DNA from: Sitta carolinensis
Taxonomy: Eukaryota; Chordata; Aves; Passeriformes; Sittidae
NCBI GenBank assembly: GCA_032173965.1
Contig: CM063288.1
Span: 26,134,001 to 26,198,000, forward strand
Direction of reading: 5' to 3'
Length of the DNA stretch: 64,000 bases
A program made the position numbers and the translations under genes. Positions 23,986 to 36,994 of this stretch are shown piece after piece. The notes under the pieces are model-generated. The model made no database searches and had not been told where the DNA came from. It saw nothing but the letters and a program-made list of their open reading frames with translations. The number at the start of each line of letters is the position of its first letter. Within the stretch, counting starts at the first letter, position 1.

Positions 23986-25534
23986 CCAATGAAGCCAGGC
24001 CATAATTATTTTAATTAGCTGAACACCAGCACACAGCACATGGCACAACAGAAAATGTTACTGGCACTCCTCTCTTCCTATGTAAAGTGGTATATGAGAT
24101 TTAGTAGAAACATGTCTCAGAAGGACATCTGGGTTTAAGTAACCCTGAAAAATGAAATCTAACCAGACAGGTCTCCTTAAAAACCACTACCTGTCTTCCC
24201 TCATTACATAAACACACTTTGTCAAGTATGAGACACAGAAGAGGAGCTGCCCCAGACCCACTCACCACACTCACACCAGATTCAGCATGTTACCATCACA
24301 TGGCTCAGGCAGCTGCTCTGCTGGTGAGGTTACGAAAAAGCTGGTGAGCAGCTGCAGTCCAGAGCACAACATCAGCCTCTTTTTAAGATTAATAAGTTCA
24401 TTTCTTTAGCAAAAAGGAAGAGCAGGCTATTTAATACACGCATCCTCTGGAGATCAATGCTAATATCTAAGCGTATGTGCGTGCAACCCATCAACCAGTA
24501 AAACTAATTACAAAAATCAATTTCAGATACTTTTCTAAGGCTTTCATTCTTCAATATACCCCTAATTGATTTTTGTTGGAGAATAGAAAGCCTAATTAAT
24601 ATTTTTATTATTTAAAAGGAATGCAAAGGAGGAGGCAATAGTCAGTGCTTGACTGACCCACCAGTTTTCTACACGCAAAAAAAAAGAGGAAAAAAATTAA
24701 AATTGGCATTTTATTCAGTTTTGCCACCTGCTGGAAAAATGGAAAAGCCTTTGAAAGGGTGACAAAGCACAAGAGAAAAGCTGGCAAAAGACAGTATGGG
24801 GCAGAAGAGGAATGTGACAGGATTGTGAAATACACAATGTGAGAAGGTTGTACCTATTTTTAGAAGAGCAGGGATGATCAAGTGTAAAAGCAGTACATTT
24901 CCATGAATGATGTACAGCTCCTTTCATCCAAAAAGGTCAGCAGTACCCTTACAGAGAGGTGACTCTGATCATATCTATATTAGAGATGGGGGAAAAGAGG
25001 TTAAGAAGCAGACCCAATGTCCAATCAGTCTTTCTACAAACTTCAAAGCTCCGGATTAGCTCCTAAGGGCCTTGCCAAGGCTTGTCTACCAAGCCAGCAG
25101 CAGTCTTCAGCATGTAGCCATTCAGGACACAAAAAGAAACCAATTTTTTGTAGCATTATGTCTACACACACAAGCACCTAATGCACATCCACAAAGCTCT
25201 CTTGCCTAGCAGAGAAAAGCAGAGGAAAGCAAAGCAGGTAGCAACATTCAAAGAAATGGAAATGTTCCATTTTCTGCTCAAGAGGCTGCATTTAACAAGC
25301 GCACATTGCCCTGCATACTGAGCCCTGAAGGAGGGGAGGAACGCCTGGCTTTATCTCTTTGGGTCTGTGCAAGACTCCCATGGAGAATGATAAAGCCTTT
25401 GCAATGTGTTCCCTGTTCAAACCTCTCTCCACAGCTCCTCTTTGAAGGAAGCTCCTGGATGGTAGGTGAGGAGCAGGGCTGGGGGACAGATGCTAGTGCC
25501 ACCCTGAGCACACAAGCTCAGCTTCCACCCCATT

Positions 25535-26270
25535 AATTGCCGGCACGTCCTCCCCTGGGCCGCGCCCTGGAGACAGCAGCAGAGCGCTGGGACCGGCGAG
25601 CACCCGGCAGGAACACCTGCAGCAGAAGCACCCAATTAAGCCTCCAGAATAAGTGAGTGTGTAGGGGACAGGAAAATGAAAAAAAGAGAGGAGAGGAGAG
25701 GAGAGGAGAGGGGAGGGAGGGGAGGGGAGGGGGAGGGGGGAGGGAGGAGGGGAGGGGAGGGAGGGAGGGGAGGGGAGGGAGAGGGAGGGAGGAGGAGGGA
25801 GAGGAGAGGAGAGGAGAGGAGAAGGGGAGAGAGAGAGGAGAGGAGAGGAGAGGAGAGGAGAGAGGGAGAGGAGAGGAGAGGAGAGGAGAGGAGAGGAGAG
25901 AGGAGGAGGAGAGGAGAGAGAGGAGAGGAGAGGAGAGGAGAGGAGAGGAGAGGAGAGGAGAGGAGAGGAGAGGAGAGGAGAGGAGAGGAGAGGAGAGGGA
26001 GAGGAGGAGAGGAGAGGAGAGGAAAGAGGAGGAGAGGAGAGGAGAGGAGAGGAGAGATGGAGTTTGTTAGCAACGGGCGGAGAAGCAGCTGTGCAGCAAG
26101 TCGGGCTGGTACCCAGGCGGCGGGGCCGGCCCATTAGCATCCCGCATCCCATGCGTTTCGTGCCGGGGTCTCCTAGTAACAGCCTGGGCACGCCGGGCTG
26201 TTGCGCTTCCCCTCCTCTCCTCCTGTTTCTCCTGATCACGCGAGGCATCGCTGTTTGCCCTAATTACGCA
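25535..26270. promoter_or_regulatory. CpG-rich island split by a polypurine satellite, intron 2
   Basis: Left flank about 25540-25615 has about eight CpGs in 75 bases (including GGGCCGCGCC). Right flank 26070-26252 has about 16 CpGs in 185 bases (including GGCGGCGGGGCCGGCC). Surrounding intron is CpG-poor. Directly beyond lie AT-rich homeobox/forkhead-like words (TGTTTGCC, TAATTACG near 26252-26268). It could be an intragenic promoter or enhancer, or an antisense start; no transcript evidence is available. Confidence 0.5.
25678..26057. repeat. 380-bp uninterrupted polypurine tract, GGAGA-type
   Basis: Every base from 25678 to 26057 is A or G. The right two thirds is mainly a GAGAG/GGAGA pentamer array; the left third is enriched in GGGG runs. 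The opposite strand, which is the KLF7 transcript strand, is pure C/T. Ser/Leu/Pro- and Glu/Arg/Gly-rich open frames through it are artefacts. Such mirror-symmetric tracts can form triplex (H-) DNA and are length-unstable. Confidence 0.95.
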
Positions 26271-29200
26271 TTCTCTGCTGCTTCAAGCTGCCATTACTTC
26301 GGTCCCCAGAGGAGCAGCAAGAAATTTTTAAAAATGTCCTCTAATAAGGACTTCTAGTTTCAGATTCTGTGGAGCTCTGCAAGCTCAAAGATGCAAAGCA
26401 AGGTAGCAGTGGCAGAAGAAACAGATGAAAAAAAGAAAAAAAAAATCAGCAGCTCCCTGGGTCAGATTTTTCCAGCACTCTGAAACATGTTCTCTTCCCT
26501 TTGTTTTTTGTAAGGTATCTTAGAGGGCAGACAATGAGATAGCCTTTAAGGGACATGGTGCACATTTACATAATCCAGAGCAGTGTATCAAAAATGTGTT
26601 CCTTGGAAACCTACGGTTTAGGTCAAGAGATTCTGAGAAATTCCAGATTATATATAAAGGCAAATAAGATAGGAAAAATAGGAGATGCATGTATCATGGA
26701 CCACATACAGAAATGGCAAAAAAATTAAGAGGAACAGACTCCCCTTTCCAGATGCTAACATTTTAAATTGTTTTGCTTCATATTTTTGCTAATGAATGTG
26801 AGGTTGGCTTATTCAAATGACTGCAGTGCTGATGTTTTTCAGCATTTACCATATTCTCCCTTTAGTCACTAAAAATCAGAGAAAAGATGACCAAAAAAAA
26901 TGATGCAGACTGGCAGAGACAGCACAGGAATAAAACATGAGGGGAAAAGAACATACATTCCTTCAGATTTCCCATTTTTGTCAACAACAAAAATGGAAAA
27001 AGATCCAGGATCTCAATCATTCAGATACTGAATTTGATTTGGGGATAGATGCAAAAGGGAAATCATGTGCTTGGGCTTAAAGAATACATTGGCAAGCTCT
27101 CTCACTAAAGGCTGCCCTGGTGCCAAGGCAGAGCTACCTACATGCTGGCAGGCACGTTTGAAGGAGCTCCCACCCTTCCTAGTGCTTTCTCTCTCCTTGG
27201 GCACAGCTAGCAGGCTGCACCCTGCAGCCAACGAGCTCCTTGCTGCTCCACATAGAGCAGGGCTCAGTAAAAAGGCCTTGGCAAAGCTGCTGGGCAGCCC
27301 TTGGTGAACCAAGCAGGCTAATCTCAAGAGCACAAGGCAGTGAGTAACGGTAATTCATTTTACCAGCTAGGAAGCTTCCCCATCTGGATTTTGGAAAAGG
27401 CACAAAGGATTACCTGTCCTTAGCTCTAAGGGGGTTACATGCAACCAGCTGAAAACCACCCAGATCATTCATGCTGCCAGGTGAGTGTAAGTAATCAAAG
27501 GAGAACACAAATATATTACAACTTTCCATTGCTGGGTGACACTGTGTCTTCGGGAGAAAAATCAAAAAATGAAGAGGTTTTCTGTATGAAACCTCTTTAC
27601 TAACACAAATTCAAAGCCAAACAATGCCCAAGAAAAATCTATTTGGGATTCTACGGGTCTCGCAAAGAATTAATGATAAAATATCATTCATATGGAAGTC
27701 AGTTTACAATGGATCATAGCTTAATCCATTCAAGTTAATTTTTATCCAGATACTTACAGATAGAAGTCTTCAATTATTTTCAACTACATGGGCCAGGTTT
27801 TTAGCTAAACTTGTTACACTGTGCACAGTTCTTTTCTCTCAGCCTCTCTCCAACACACATGCTCCAATTTCTAAAATAACAAACAACAACCATACTGGAA
27901 AAAAAATGTGGAAAATTTCATGCTGAAGAAGGAAAGGCTTTGCAAACTTACAGGTGACCAATGAGACGTACAAATGGAAGTTTATATTAACTAAGCTATT
28001 AAGACCTCTGTGTGTGTGGTGAGAGTCCAGATGTACAGGAGGAAGGAATAAATCCCTGCTAAGCCTCTGAATGTGCATGGCCATAGTGTTGAGTACACCT
28101 TTCTTTCAGAACTCAGCTGGGCATCAGCTTTTATCTTGAAACTCAGGTTTGTCATCGTTAGCTTAGCTAGCATGCCTGCAAATGTTTTTTCAACATTCAG
28201 TTTTTTGTAGCCACAATTCTCAGTTCTGAGTTTTGAAAGCCAGACATCTTCAGGGACAAATCTACCTAACACAACATTTGTGTGGTTATCTGCAAATGGG
28301 GACTCCTGGGATTGCAAACTGACCTGCAGTGTTTTAAAGACTTTGATTCTTATTAAGCCTTCTTATCATGTCTAAAACAGACCAGTGGAAAGATTTTGGT
28401 TCTGCAGTCATTGTCCTGAAACAGATGGCTTCGCCCACTGTGCAAGAGGTTGATCCATACACAGAGTTGAGGTATTTATTTACAATTCTGTGCAGAAAGG
28501 AGTGCTGGGTGGCAAATCCACAGTGGTGAGTGTAGATGTCTTCCCTATTGCTTTAGTGAGAACCTGGATCACCACTCGTGTTATGAAGGAAGTAAGCCCC
28601 TTTGAAATTTTGTATGGTAGACTATCCAATTGACATTGTGGTGGTAAAAGGTGATTAAACACATGTGAAAGGTAATGGTATGTTGAGAATGATCTGTTAT
28701 TCCTCTTACAGGTCAGTTTGTCCAAGACCCTGCTCAAGAGGGGTTAAGATTTTTTGTCAAAATGCATGGATTTTTGACTTTCCTCTTAACATGGGTTGCC
28801 ACTTTCCCCTCAAGAGGATTTTGTGTGGAAACATATCATGTCTGGCCAGCTGCAGCCCAGCACTGAATGCAGCTTGGATGGAGTCTGGGCATAGCTCACA
28901 GTGCAAATCCTGTGCGACCCAGTGCCACTCCACTGCTGGGCACAGCAGTGAAGTAGGCATAGCAGTGAAGGACAGCCTTCAAAATCCATCTACCCAGGTC
29001 CTTCCCAGCTCCATCTTGGCCTTCACTGCCTACGAGCCAGGCAGAAAACCTGGTTTTTGCTATAAGGTGGGCACCACTTATGCCATTGTGCCCATGGTTT
29101 TATTTGGGACCCCACCACCCTTGGCAAAAGCACGGACACCTCTGCTGTATTTAGGTCATCTTCCATGAAGCCTTGTAGTTCGACTGCTCCTGCTTTCAAG

Positions 29201-32200
29201 TTGCTGCCTCTGGTATGTAGGTATGTGGGACTGTGTCCACACAGGATGTGAAAGACAGGCTCTGGATTAGGAGAGGTCCATCCAGGCTGCTGGCTACTAC
29301 CTGCCAGATATGACCCAGACTCAAACACCCACACTGCGATTAGGAAAAGCCTCTAACTCAGCACCTGCTTTTAAGATGAGAGGTAGTGCACTTGGCTTTT
29401 CCTGCCCAGAGCACTTCAGGTCTCCCAGTCATGCCCACCTCAGCCTAAAACTGCACTTCTGAGCACACATCTCCAATTCTCCCCTGGCATGACCTCAGAA
29501 ACTATAGAAATGACAGTGCTTTTGGACAAATGGACATGAAAATCATAGCTTCTCATTGTTAATTTGCCAATTCTATCCAGTGTGGAACAGCAGCAACACA
29601 AAGGGAAACTGGCAGAAGACAAACTGGTGGTTTCTCTTTGAGTCTCTTTTTGTGATCTCTATCATTTGCCAGTGGCTGGTGCTTCACAGGGGCTCAGGAG
29701 CCAATGGATGGTATTAAGAAAACACTAAATTATAAACTCAAGAAGGCTCCTCTGTGCCTTACCAAGGCAGACTGCCGTAACACTTGGAGGCACCTGCATT
29801 TGCCCTCCTGCAGCTGCTGAACAGACAGAAAACATCAATTTCTAGGTCTACCTTGTGCCAGAAATCTTCTCACATGGCAAGCAAACAAACAAACAAATAA
29901 GATCTACTTACATTTTCAAACCCAAACAGTAAGATTGTCTCATGCTATTGATTTGGCAAATGATGGAGCAGAAACATGGGACTGAGAATTCAGGTATTGA
30001 CAACTAAATTATGGATGAACACCACTGATGTATTAAATGGCAAGGGCTGCTTTTGGCAGGGGCCATCCTCCTGCTGCCTGGGTGGTTCTCAAAGATCATT
30101 ACCTAAGTCTAAGCTCTTGCTGTAATAATGAAATGAAGCTCTGACTCTCCACAGTGAAATCACAACACTCCCCTCCAAACTTGCCAAATGGCTAATAGGC
30201 TTCACAATCAAAAAGTTATAAGGAGCTCAGGATCAAGCTGGTCTTATTTTAATCAGTTTTGATAAAGACTTGTTATGATTTACACAAAAAAATTTTTAAA
30301 AGTTCAACATCACAACAAAAACACATCTTTCCAAACTGGCTAAGCAACTGTACTTCCCAAAAAATGCAGCCTTGAATGAAGGCCTTTCACATACCCTTCC
30401 TCCTTCAGTTCCCTGGCTCTCATTTCCAGCAGTGTATTCCCATGTTGCTTCAGCTGCTGCCATTGGAGCTTCAGGATCCTCCATGTCCCTCCATGTCCCC
30501 TGGCAGGTTTCAGGCCTGCACACAGAGCTCTGGACTCGCCACAAACCCATGGGTCTCTGTACAACAAAACATCTTGGGCTTTGGCTTTAGTTTCTCCTAT
30601 GCCACCAATACTGTTCTCCCAAATGCTTTTCCCTAAGTCATTATTCAGTCTTGCATCTTGCAGAATTGGTGCTGTGCTTGGCTACTTGTTTGTTCCTTCT
30701 CTTCACTGGCTTTCTTTTGACAATGCTACTACACTAAAGCAATACAGCAATGCAGCTCCCCATTCATGTGCTATCACTGACACAGAGTGAGAGCACACAA
30801 TAAATAAATAAAAACACGGTCTTTATTTTCTCTATTATGCCTTTACTTTGCATTAATCTCCTTTATCTATCATCCAGCCTACTCTCCTCAACTTTGTTCC
30901 CTCCAATAATTTCTGGATTCCAGATATTTTCTATTTCATCTCCAACACTTGGGGAAAGTTCTCCTCTATTATTTTATATGCCATCTCAAAAACCTTCTGT
31001 TGGCTAATGCTCTTTCCAATCTCTCCTGTGTCTCATATTTTTCTTGAAAATGTAGTACTTTGTTTTCCTGCAGGGTAGATTTATTTGTTTTAGTTACTCT
31101 CATCCGGCATTTTGGATCAAAGAACTATATAATTTAAAATAAGATGTCCTGACAATGTGAAACAAACCCCACTTGAAGAAGCACTATCTTAAGACCACAT
31201 GTAGACTAGTAATATCTATTTACATGGGTATTTCCCACTTGTTTAGCCCTTACAAACCTAAATAAAGATGTGAGGTGCCCAACTGTTGTTTCTCAGACTT
31301 CAGCTTCAGTTGTATCCAGTCCTAGTTTTGGATGAATAAAGAAAAAAAAAAAAAAAGCAAACCTCCTGATACTCATAAAATGCAAATCCTAGCAGAACCC
31401 CATAAGGGTAACTTTTTTTATCACTGTCCCAGCCTTAAAGATTTTCTGGCCAGTTTTTATGTGATGCACCATCACCGGTTAGAAAGTATACATGTCATCT
31501 TATACCTTCCCCTGCACATTACTACGAGGAAGGCTGATAGGAATGGTTTTGTCAGGAGATAGAAATCTTCAGCAGTCTTTGATCTGGGAGACTCAGTCAC
31601 ATCCCATAACTAATCTTTCCATAGGTCACAGGCCAGCTCACCCTTAGACTTATTTGCATTCAGACACTCTCCAGCAATATCCTGTTTTCTAATTTAGGAA
31701 GTACTGATGATTATACATGGGGTTTGGCTCATAAGAATTCCTTCCCTCTTCACTCTCCATTACATTGACAATTCATCTCCATGCATGTGTGAAGGCAGGA
31801 TGAAAATTTTCCTCTCTCAAAAGAGAGAAAATGCCATTGTTTGCACTGATGTCTGCTCCACAAATAACTATGAGAGGATGTGCTAGGGTTGAATTACCAT
31901 GCCAGTCCTGGCTGCGCCTTCTTTAGATGTTTTTACCTTGCCCTCACACTGGCAGTGGGGTTTTTCCAAACCTACAGCTCGCCTTTTCCTCCTGTTTACA
32001 GGCCCAGCTGTTATTGCTTCCCTGAGGGGCTTCTTTGCTGCACTCTGACAGTCAGTCCCACCACTGCTCTTAGCTACTTTACACACCCTTAACTTTAGAT
32101 GCCCCAGCTTGCTTTGAGTTCAGTCAAATATTTTCATTTCCCTTTCCATACAGACAGTGTTTTTCCCTTTCCCTTCCAGATTAAATTCTCTCCCACACAG

Positions 32201-32538
32201 ATGATTGTTTTTCCCTCTCCAAAGGTCATCCAGAAGGTGGTTTCATAACTAGGTTTGACCACTGATGGGCCTTACAGTGCTGTCCTGATTCTCTTGCAGA
32301 CGAGATGTGGGACAGTAATGCAGAAGATTCACCAAGTGTAATGTGGGGTCTGATGGTCCCTGGGCTTCCCAGCAAAGTAAAACCACAAGAGAGGACTGCT
32401 CCCAACCTAGCAAGCTGCTATCAGCCTGCATTGCCTGCAGCCCAGCCTGGCTCATCACTGCAGTGAGGAACAGCAGCCAGCGTCTGTCTGGTCAGCCTTA
32501 CATATGAAGGAAAGGAATGCAGCCTCCTTCCGCTGCCT

Positions 32539-32564
32539 CCCACCCCCCACCCGCTCCCCAGCCC
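32539..32564 (-). promoter_or_regulatory. G-quadruplex motif on the KLF7 transcript strand
   Basis: Plus-strand C runs of 3, 6, 3, 4 and 3 at 32539-41, 32543-48, 32550-52, 32556-59 and 32562-64 give, on the minus strand, G runs with 1-3 base loops. It lies about 3.1 kb downstream of exon 2 in intron 2, so it would be present in the pre-mRNA. Confidence 0.6.
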
Positions 32565-35500
32565 ACGGTTTCTTGTTTTCATGCACTGCAGTAAATCCCT
32601 TTGATCCAGCAAGTGGACTTTGCACGTGCAAGCTGAGTGACCAGCCCACATCTGCCTCTCTCCTGTGAACCCCACACTGGGAGCTCTTTGTCTGGCAGGG
32701 CACTCACACCCATTTACAGAGCCCACACTGGCAGACTGCTCTCGCATGACACACTAACAAACCACCAGCCAAAGGAAAATATCTTGCAATCATTTCAGAC
32801 CCTCTGGCTCAGCCACTGACTAAGCCAAGTGGCTACTAGCCATTGGCACTGCTGGGTGCAATCTCGACCCGCAGCACCCTCAGTTCAGGCATGAAAAAAA
32901 CAAAGCACCCATGGAGAAAAGGGCTCCTAGTCCCATGCCCTGAAGGCTGCATGGGAAAGGACGCAGCCCTGACATTTATAGTTCAGCCCCAAATATCCAT
33001 AGCTACTCTAGTCTGTCCCACGTTTTTACTAGAGGCAGGAGCTCCCTGTGGGGAACCCCACTGAAGAGGTCAGTGTGAACACATGAAATGTCTTGATTGT
33101 ACCAGCTCTCGTTTAAGGCATCCAACGGTCGGTGTGTTTTTAGGGAACACAGTATGTAAGCAGTGGGAAGGGGTCTGAGTGACTTTGTGCTCCAGACTCA
33201 AATAAGATGTTTAGGTAAGCCTATCACACTCTTTCTCTCAGTTTACTCAGGTTGCTCCCAGGATGTAAATGCTCACAGGTATTTAGACAATGTGCTCTCC
33301 ACAGAAAAAAATCAGAGACCGGTTTCCTGCTCCCAGGTTCTGCATCAAAGACATGTTCTCACAATAAGGCTGCATTCAGTCATCATCACAAAGGGAAACC
33401 ATGCTTTCTGCAAAGCTGTGCACAGCTAGGACATGGGCAGGGGCAGGGTGGTTTTACAGCTACTAGGACAGGAGAAATCATCATTCGAGGTTTGTAGTCC
33501 CTCTTGGTTTTTGCCTTCCTGCTTTCCTAACAACTTATACTATCTGCTCAGGACATGGTGAATGGAAACAGAAACAGTCCCATAATTTGGGGTTGTTTAA
33601 ATCACTGATGGTTTAATTGGCAAGATCAGAGGAGTAGCAGATCCCCCCCAGGTGAGGTGCTGGGAATGGGAGGTCTGGGCTCTGCACCCAGGCAGCTGCA
33701 GTCTCATCAGCTGATAAAGGTCTTCCCTATCTGCCAGCAAAGGCAGACGTGCCTTGCCCACCACGTCAAGCACTGCTGTGGATGGGCAGGCTCAGCACAC
33801 CATGGCACCACGTACAATCCAAAGCTATTCAACAGAAAGATCACAGGGCCACTGAGAAACGTTTCTCATCGTGGATTAATTGTAAAATGTAAGATTTCAC
33901 ATGGTAATGTTAGCGGGGAAAGGGCCTCAGAAAATTCAACCAGGCCTAAGGCTGGGTTCAAAAGCATGCAAACTCTTACAAGATTTTGACAGCAAAAGGG
34001 AAGAGGTGCTGAGACATCAGTAGTTTTCGCAAGTGCTCCTCGTGACTCCTTGTCCATATCCCCATTTGTGTGATAACACCAGGAAACTTCACAAGTTCAC
34101 CCTTTCCAGGCTATTGTGTCATATCCCTGACTAACTTCAGGAAAAGCTGTGTAAGACCCATCACTTTCAGCTTGAGGATGAACACAGGGGTCATATCTGA
34201 ACAGACAAGATCACCCAGTCAACAGCTTTCACACTCTTCATTTGTGCTTCCATGGAAGCTCCATCATCTGCTGAAAGGCCTCAGCTGAGATGTCCCACTG
34301 GCCAGCCCCAGGAGGGACAAGCCCTCAAATCAGCATTGGCGCTACAAGGAACCAACATTCTGACCATGTTGATGCTGATTTAAAAATTATTGTGCTACTT
34401 TTACTGGCTTTCAAATCACTGAATCACAGGTGAGATCACTCCTGGCAAGGTGGCTATCCCCAGTAAAAACACTAGAAAGCCCATATAAAAAGATCAATGC
34501 CTTTTATGTCTTACTATGATTTATACTTCAGACCATGTAACTTTTACAGTGCTGCCTAGTATGTGATGGATGCAGCTCTCTTAACAACCCACATATTTAT
34601 CTGATTTACTGAGTTGGTCCAACGTGTTATTTTCTACCTTGCAAGAAAAACCTTGCTTCTAGGAATCTGCCTGCATGATAAGATCGTGAACTAAATGTGC
34701 AGTTATTGTAAAAGACCACACATTTTACAGTAAAATTGAAAAAACTGATTATAGCAATCCCTCTGGAAACAAGAATAATCACATGATAAGACAGTGCTAA
34801 TGGGAATTTATCATCTCTCATCACGTGTGAAGCTTAGAACAAAGCAGCAACGTGTGTGAACTGCATAGCTATTAATGCCAATGAATACCAGCTGAAAAGC
34901 TGCTGAGGCCTATGAAGAAATGAGAGGAGGGGACCTGAACAGCCACACTAAGCCAATTCGGTATGCTTCAACCAGCTTACAGACATATATGTAACATTTG
35001 TAAATGCTACCCAAAATAATAGCTTCATATCTATCCATACATCCTATTCCCTCTCTACCTACACTATTTCATTCAAACTCCATGTCATTCTTTTATTTGT
35101 TCTCACTATATTTTTAGCACTGGAGAAGTCCAAAATCATGAGTATCTGAAGGGTATGTGCTTCTGCATGCCTATGTCTGCATCTACATACGCTGCCTCAT
35201 GCAGAGATTATTCCTAAACTGCATATCTAAGATGTGAAACATTTCTCTTACTCCCATACAAAAGGCATCAAAAACCTACCCATGCTATTTTCTATTTGAA
35301 GAAAATAACACTTGACTAAACTTTACATTTTTGAAGCTGTCTTGGGGAAGTGAGTGCCAAAAACCCAAAGTGGCATGCACATAGTTTTAACATGAATGAT
35401 ACATCTACAATCCCTTAGGTATCCTAAAATTCCTCTGCATCAAGCCCATAAGACATATGAAACACCAACAGGGTAATGGTAGATGGTAAACTCCTCTGTT

Positions 35501-35677
35501 CTATCAAATAATGGGTACATTTGCTGGCCTACCATATTTTCTACTGCCCTGTTTCATAACAGAATCTTGGACTTTCAGAAGAGATTTTTTTTTTCTCTTT
35601 TCTAAATGAGAATAAAAGGAGATGGTTACGGGGAGGTGGCAGGAGGACAAGATGAGAGAAGCATCCTACGTAAGTAC

Positions 35678-36289
35678 CTGTATGAGTCCTCTGGTGAGCC
35701 TTTAAGTGGGAGCTCTTTGTATAAACTTTTCGGCACCCATTAAATTGACAGCGATGAACCCTCTTCTTGTTTTCTGGGGATGATTCTGTCCCTGTACCTC
35801 CTTGCTCACTGTCACTTTGCCCGCTTTTAACTGTCCCCGCAGTTGCTGTAGCTACACCCACTTTCACAGAGCTGAGTGAAGTTTTCTTGGCTACCAGTTT
35901 CAACGTCACTGTGCCATCCACTGCTGAGAGAGTCTGTGGGGTTTTTACAAGGTGGCGGCTGAGCTCCGGAGAGGAAGGGGGGTTAGTGAGGTTACTGCAT
36001 TGAGCTGGGCCTGGTTGACAGCTGTGTAGCCTTCTGTGGAAGAGCTGGTGGCCTGCGAGCTGAGGCACGTCTCAGACAGCAGTTTGTCACGGGAGAGGAT
36101 AATGTCCATGGTGGCGCTTTTGTCACACGTACTCGTCTCCACTGGTAAAAGGATGGGGTCCAGCCGTCGTATATTGTCCTCTGCATCTGGAGCTGAGGAG
36201 GCATGGAGGAAGCAGTCCAAATCCTCACCAAAGGTCTCAGAGATCTTCCGTGGTTCAGTCTGAAGGTATCGCTCCAACTCCAGGCATGT
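35678..36289 (-). CDS. KLF7: KLF7 exon 2: regulatory region and zinc finger 1, with a 1-base frameshift
   Basis: The acceptor is a pyrimidine-rich tract ending TTCTGCAG before ACATGCCTG. The donor is ACAG followed by GTACTTAC. The exon starts in phase 0 with TCLELERYLQ, then carries an acidic segment (FGEDLDCFL), a Leu/Ser-rich block (ILLSRDKLLSETCLS), a PSSPELSRHLVK block, and the basic NKKRVHRC lead-in to finger 1, whose Cys/His pattern is in CQFNGC and HLKAHQRTH. The length is 612 nt, whereas the family layout and the phase at the donor need 613. The missing base falls in the G run at 35977-35982 (C run in the mRNA): upstream is read in one frame through VTSLTP, downstream in another from PSSPEL. 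As given, the frame ends at a stop at 35947-35945, about 114 codons into this exon and before all zinc fingers. The alanine-rich stretch before the KSGQSDS block is shorter than I recall for mammals. Confidence 0.93.
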
Positions 36290-36972
36290 CTGCAGAAGGG
36301 AAAAGGAGGGGTGAGGGAGAGAAACCGCTGTTAGAGAGAGATTACAGCATGGCTGCCACTGAGGGCAGAAGGACACGGTCCAGAGGCATTCCAAGACAGC
36401 ACGCATCAACACCAACATCTTCTCATGAGATGGTCACACACTGGGAAGATTTGGCACTTGTTTGAGGCTGCTCAGAGATAGTCTGGGAATACCCACGTAT
36501 GGTAGCAGGTATTATACTAGAAGTGAAGATACAACAACCAGAAAGCATCAACTACATTTTCATTAAAGTCTGTACATTGTTCCATGGGTACCAGGGCCTT
36601 CCCAACTTTAAGTATAATCTGTCTGACAGTCACTTCCATATGAAACTATCCTAACAGACTCATCATTTGGCCACTTACAAACAAAAAGTCACCTCTCCAA
36701 ATAACTGCTTCCTCTTCCTTCACAAACATTAACTTTCTCTCCAAATTTAACTCAGTGTAGTTGGCTGAGGCCCAATCTTCCTTAAACAGCACAATTCTGA
36801 AGTGTGGAATTTCAAGATAGGAGGTAGAAAAGCTTCCAGTGAGACCACAGCTTGTTTAAAGAGCCTGAGAAAAGGAAAGATGACAGAAAAAAAAAGGATC
36901 TACTGTCAGTTTTAGAGGGAGTTTTGGCACATCTGGTCAAATGGAGCTTCCTGCGTATAGGCCACCGGACTT

Positions 36973-36994
36973 GCACACAAACACACACACACAC
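36973..36994. repeat. (CA)n microsatellite
   Basis: About 22 bases of mostly CA, one interruption; TG on the transcript strand. About 680 bases upstream of exon 2. Confidence 0.85.

Noticed and set aside
25493..26248. 251-residue Ser/Leu/Pro-rich open frame and its Glu/Arg/Gly-rich counterparts
   Set aside because: They are produced by the polypurine repeat, which stays open in several frames because it cannot make stop codons easily on either strand.
28665..29168. 167-residue plus-strand open frame
   Set aside because: No recognisable domain, no splice-site pair and composition like surrounding intron; length is within chance for this GC content.
35541..36418. Two overlapping minus-strand open frames (36418-35945 and 36068-35541) as separate proteins
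   Set aside because: They are the two halves of KLF7 exon 2 split by the one-base deficit; residues before 36289 and after 35678 are intron read-through.
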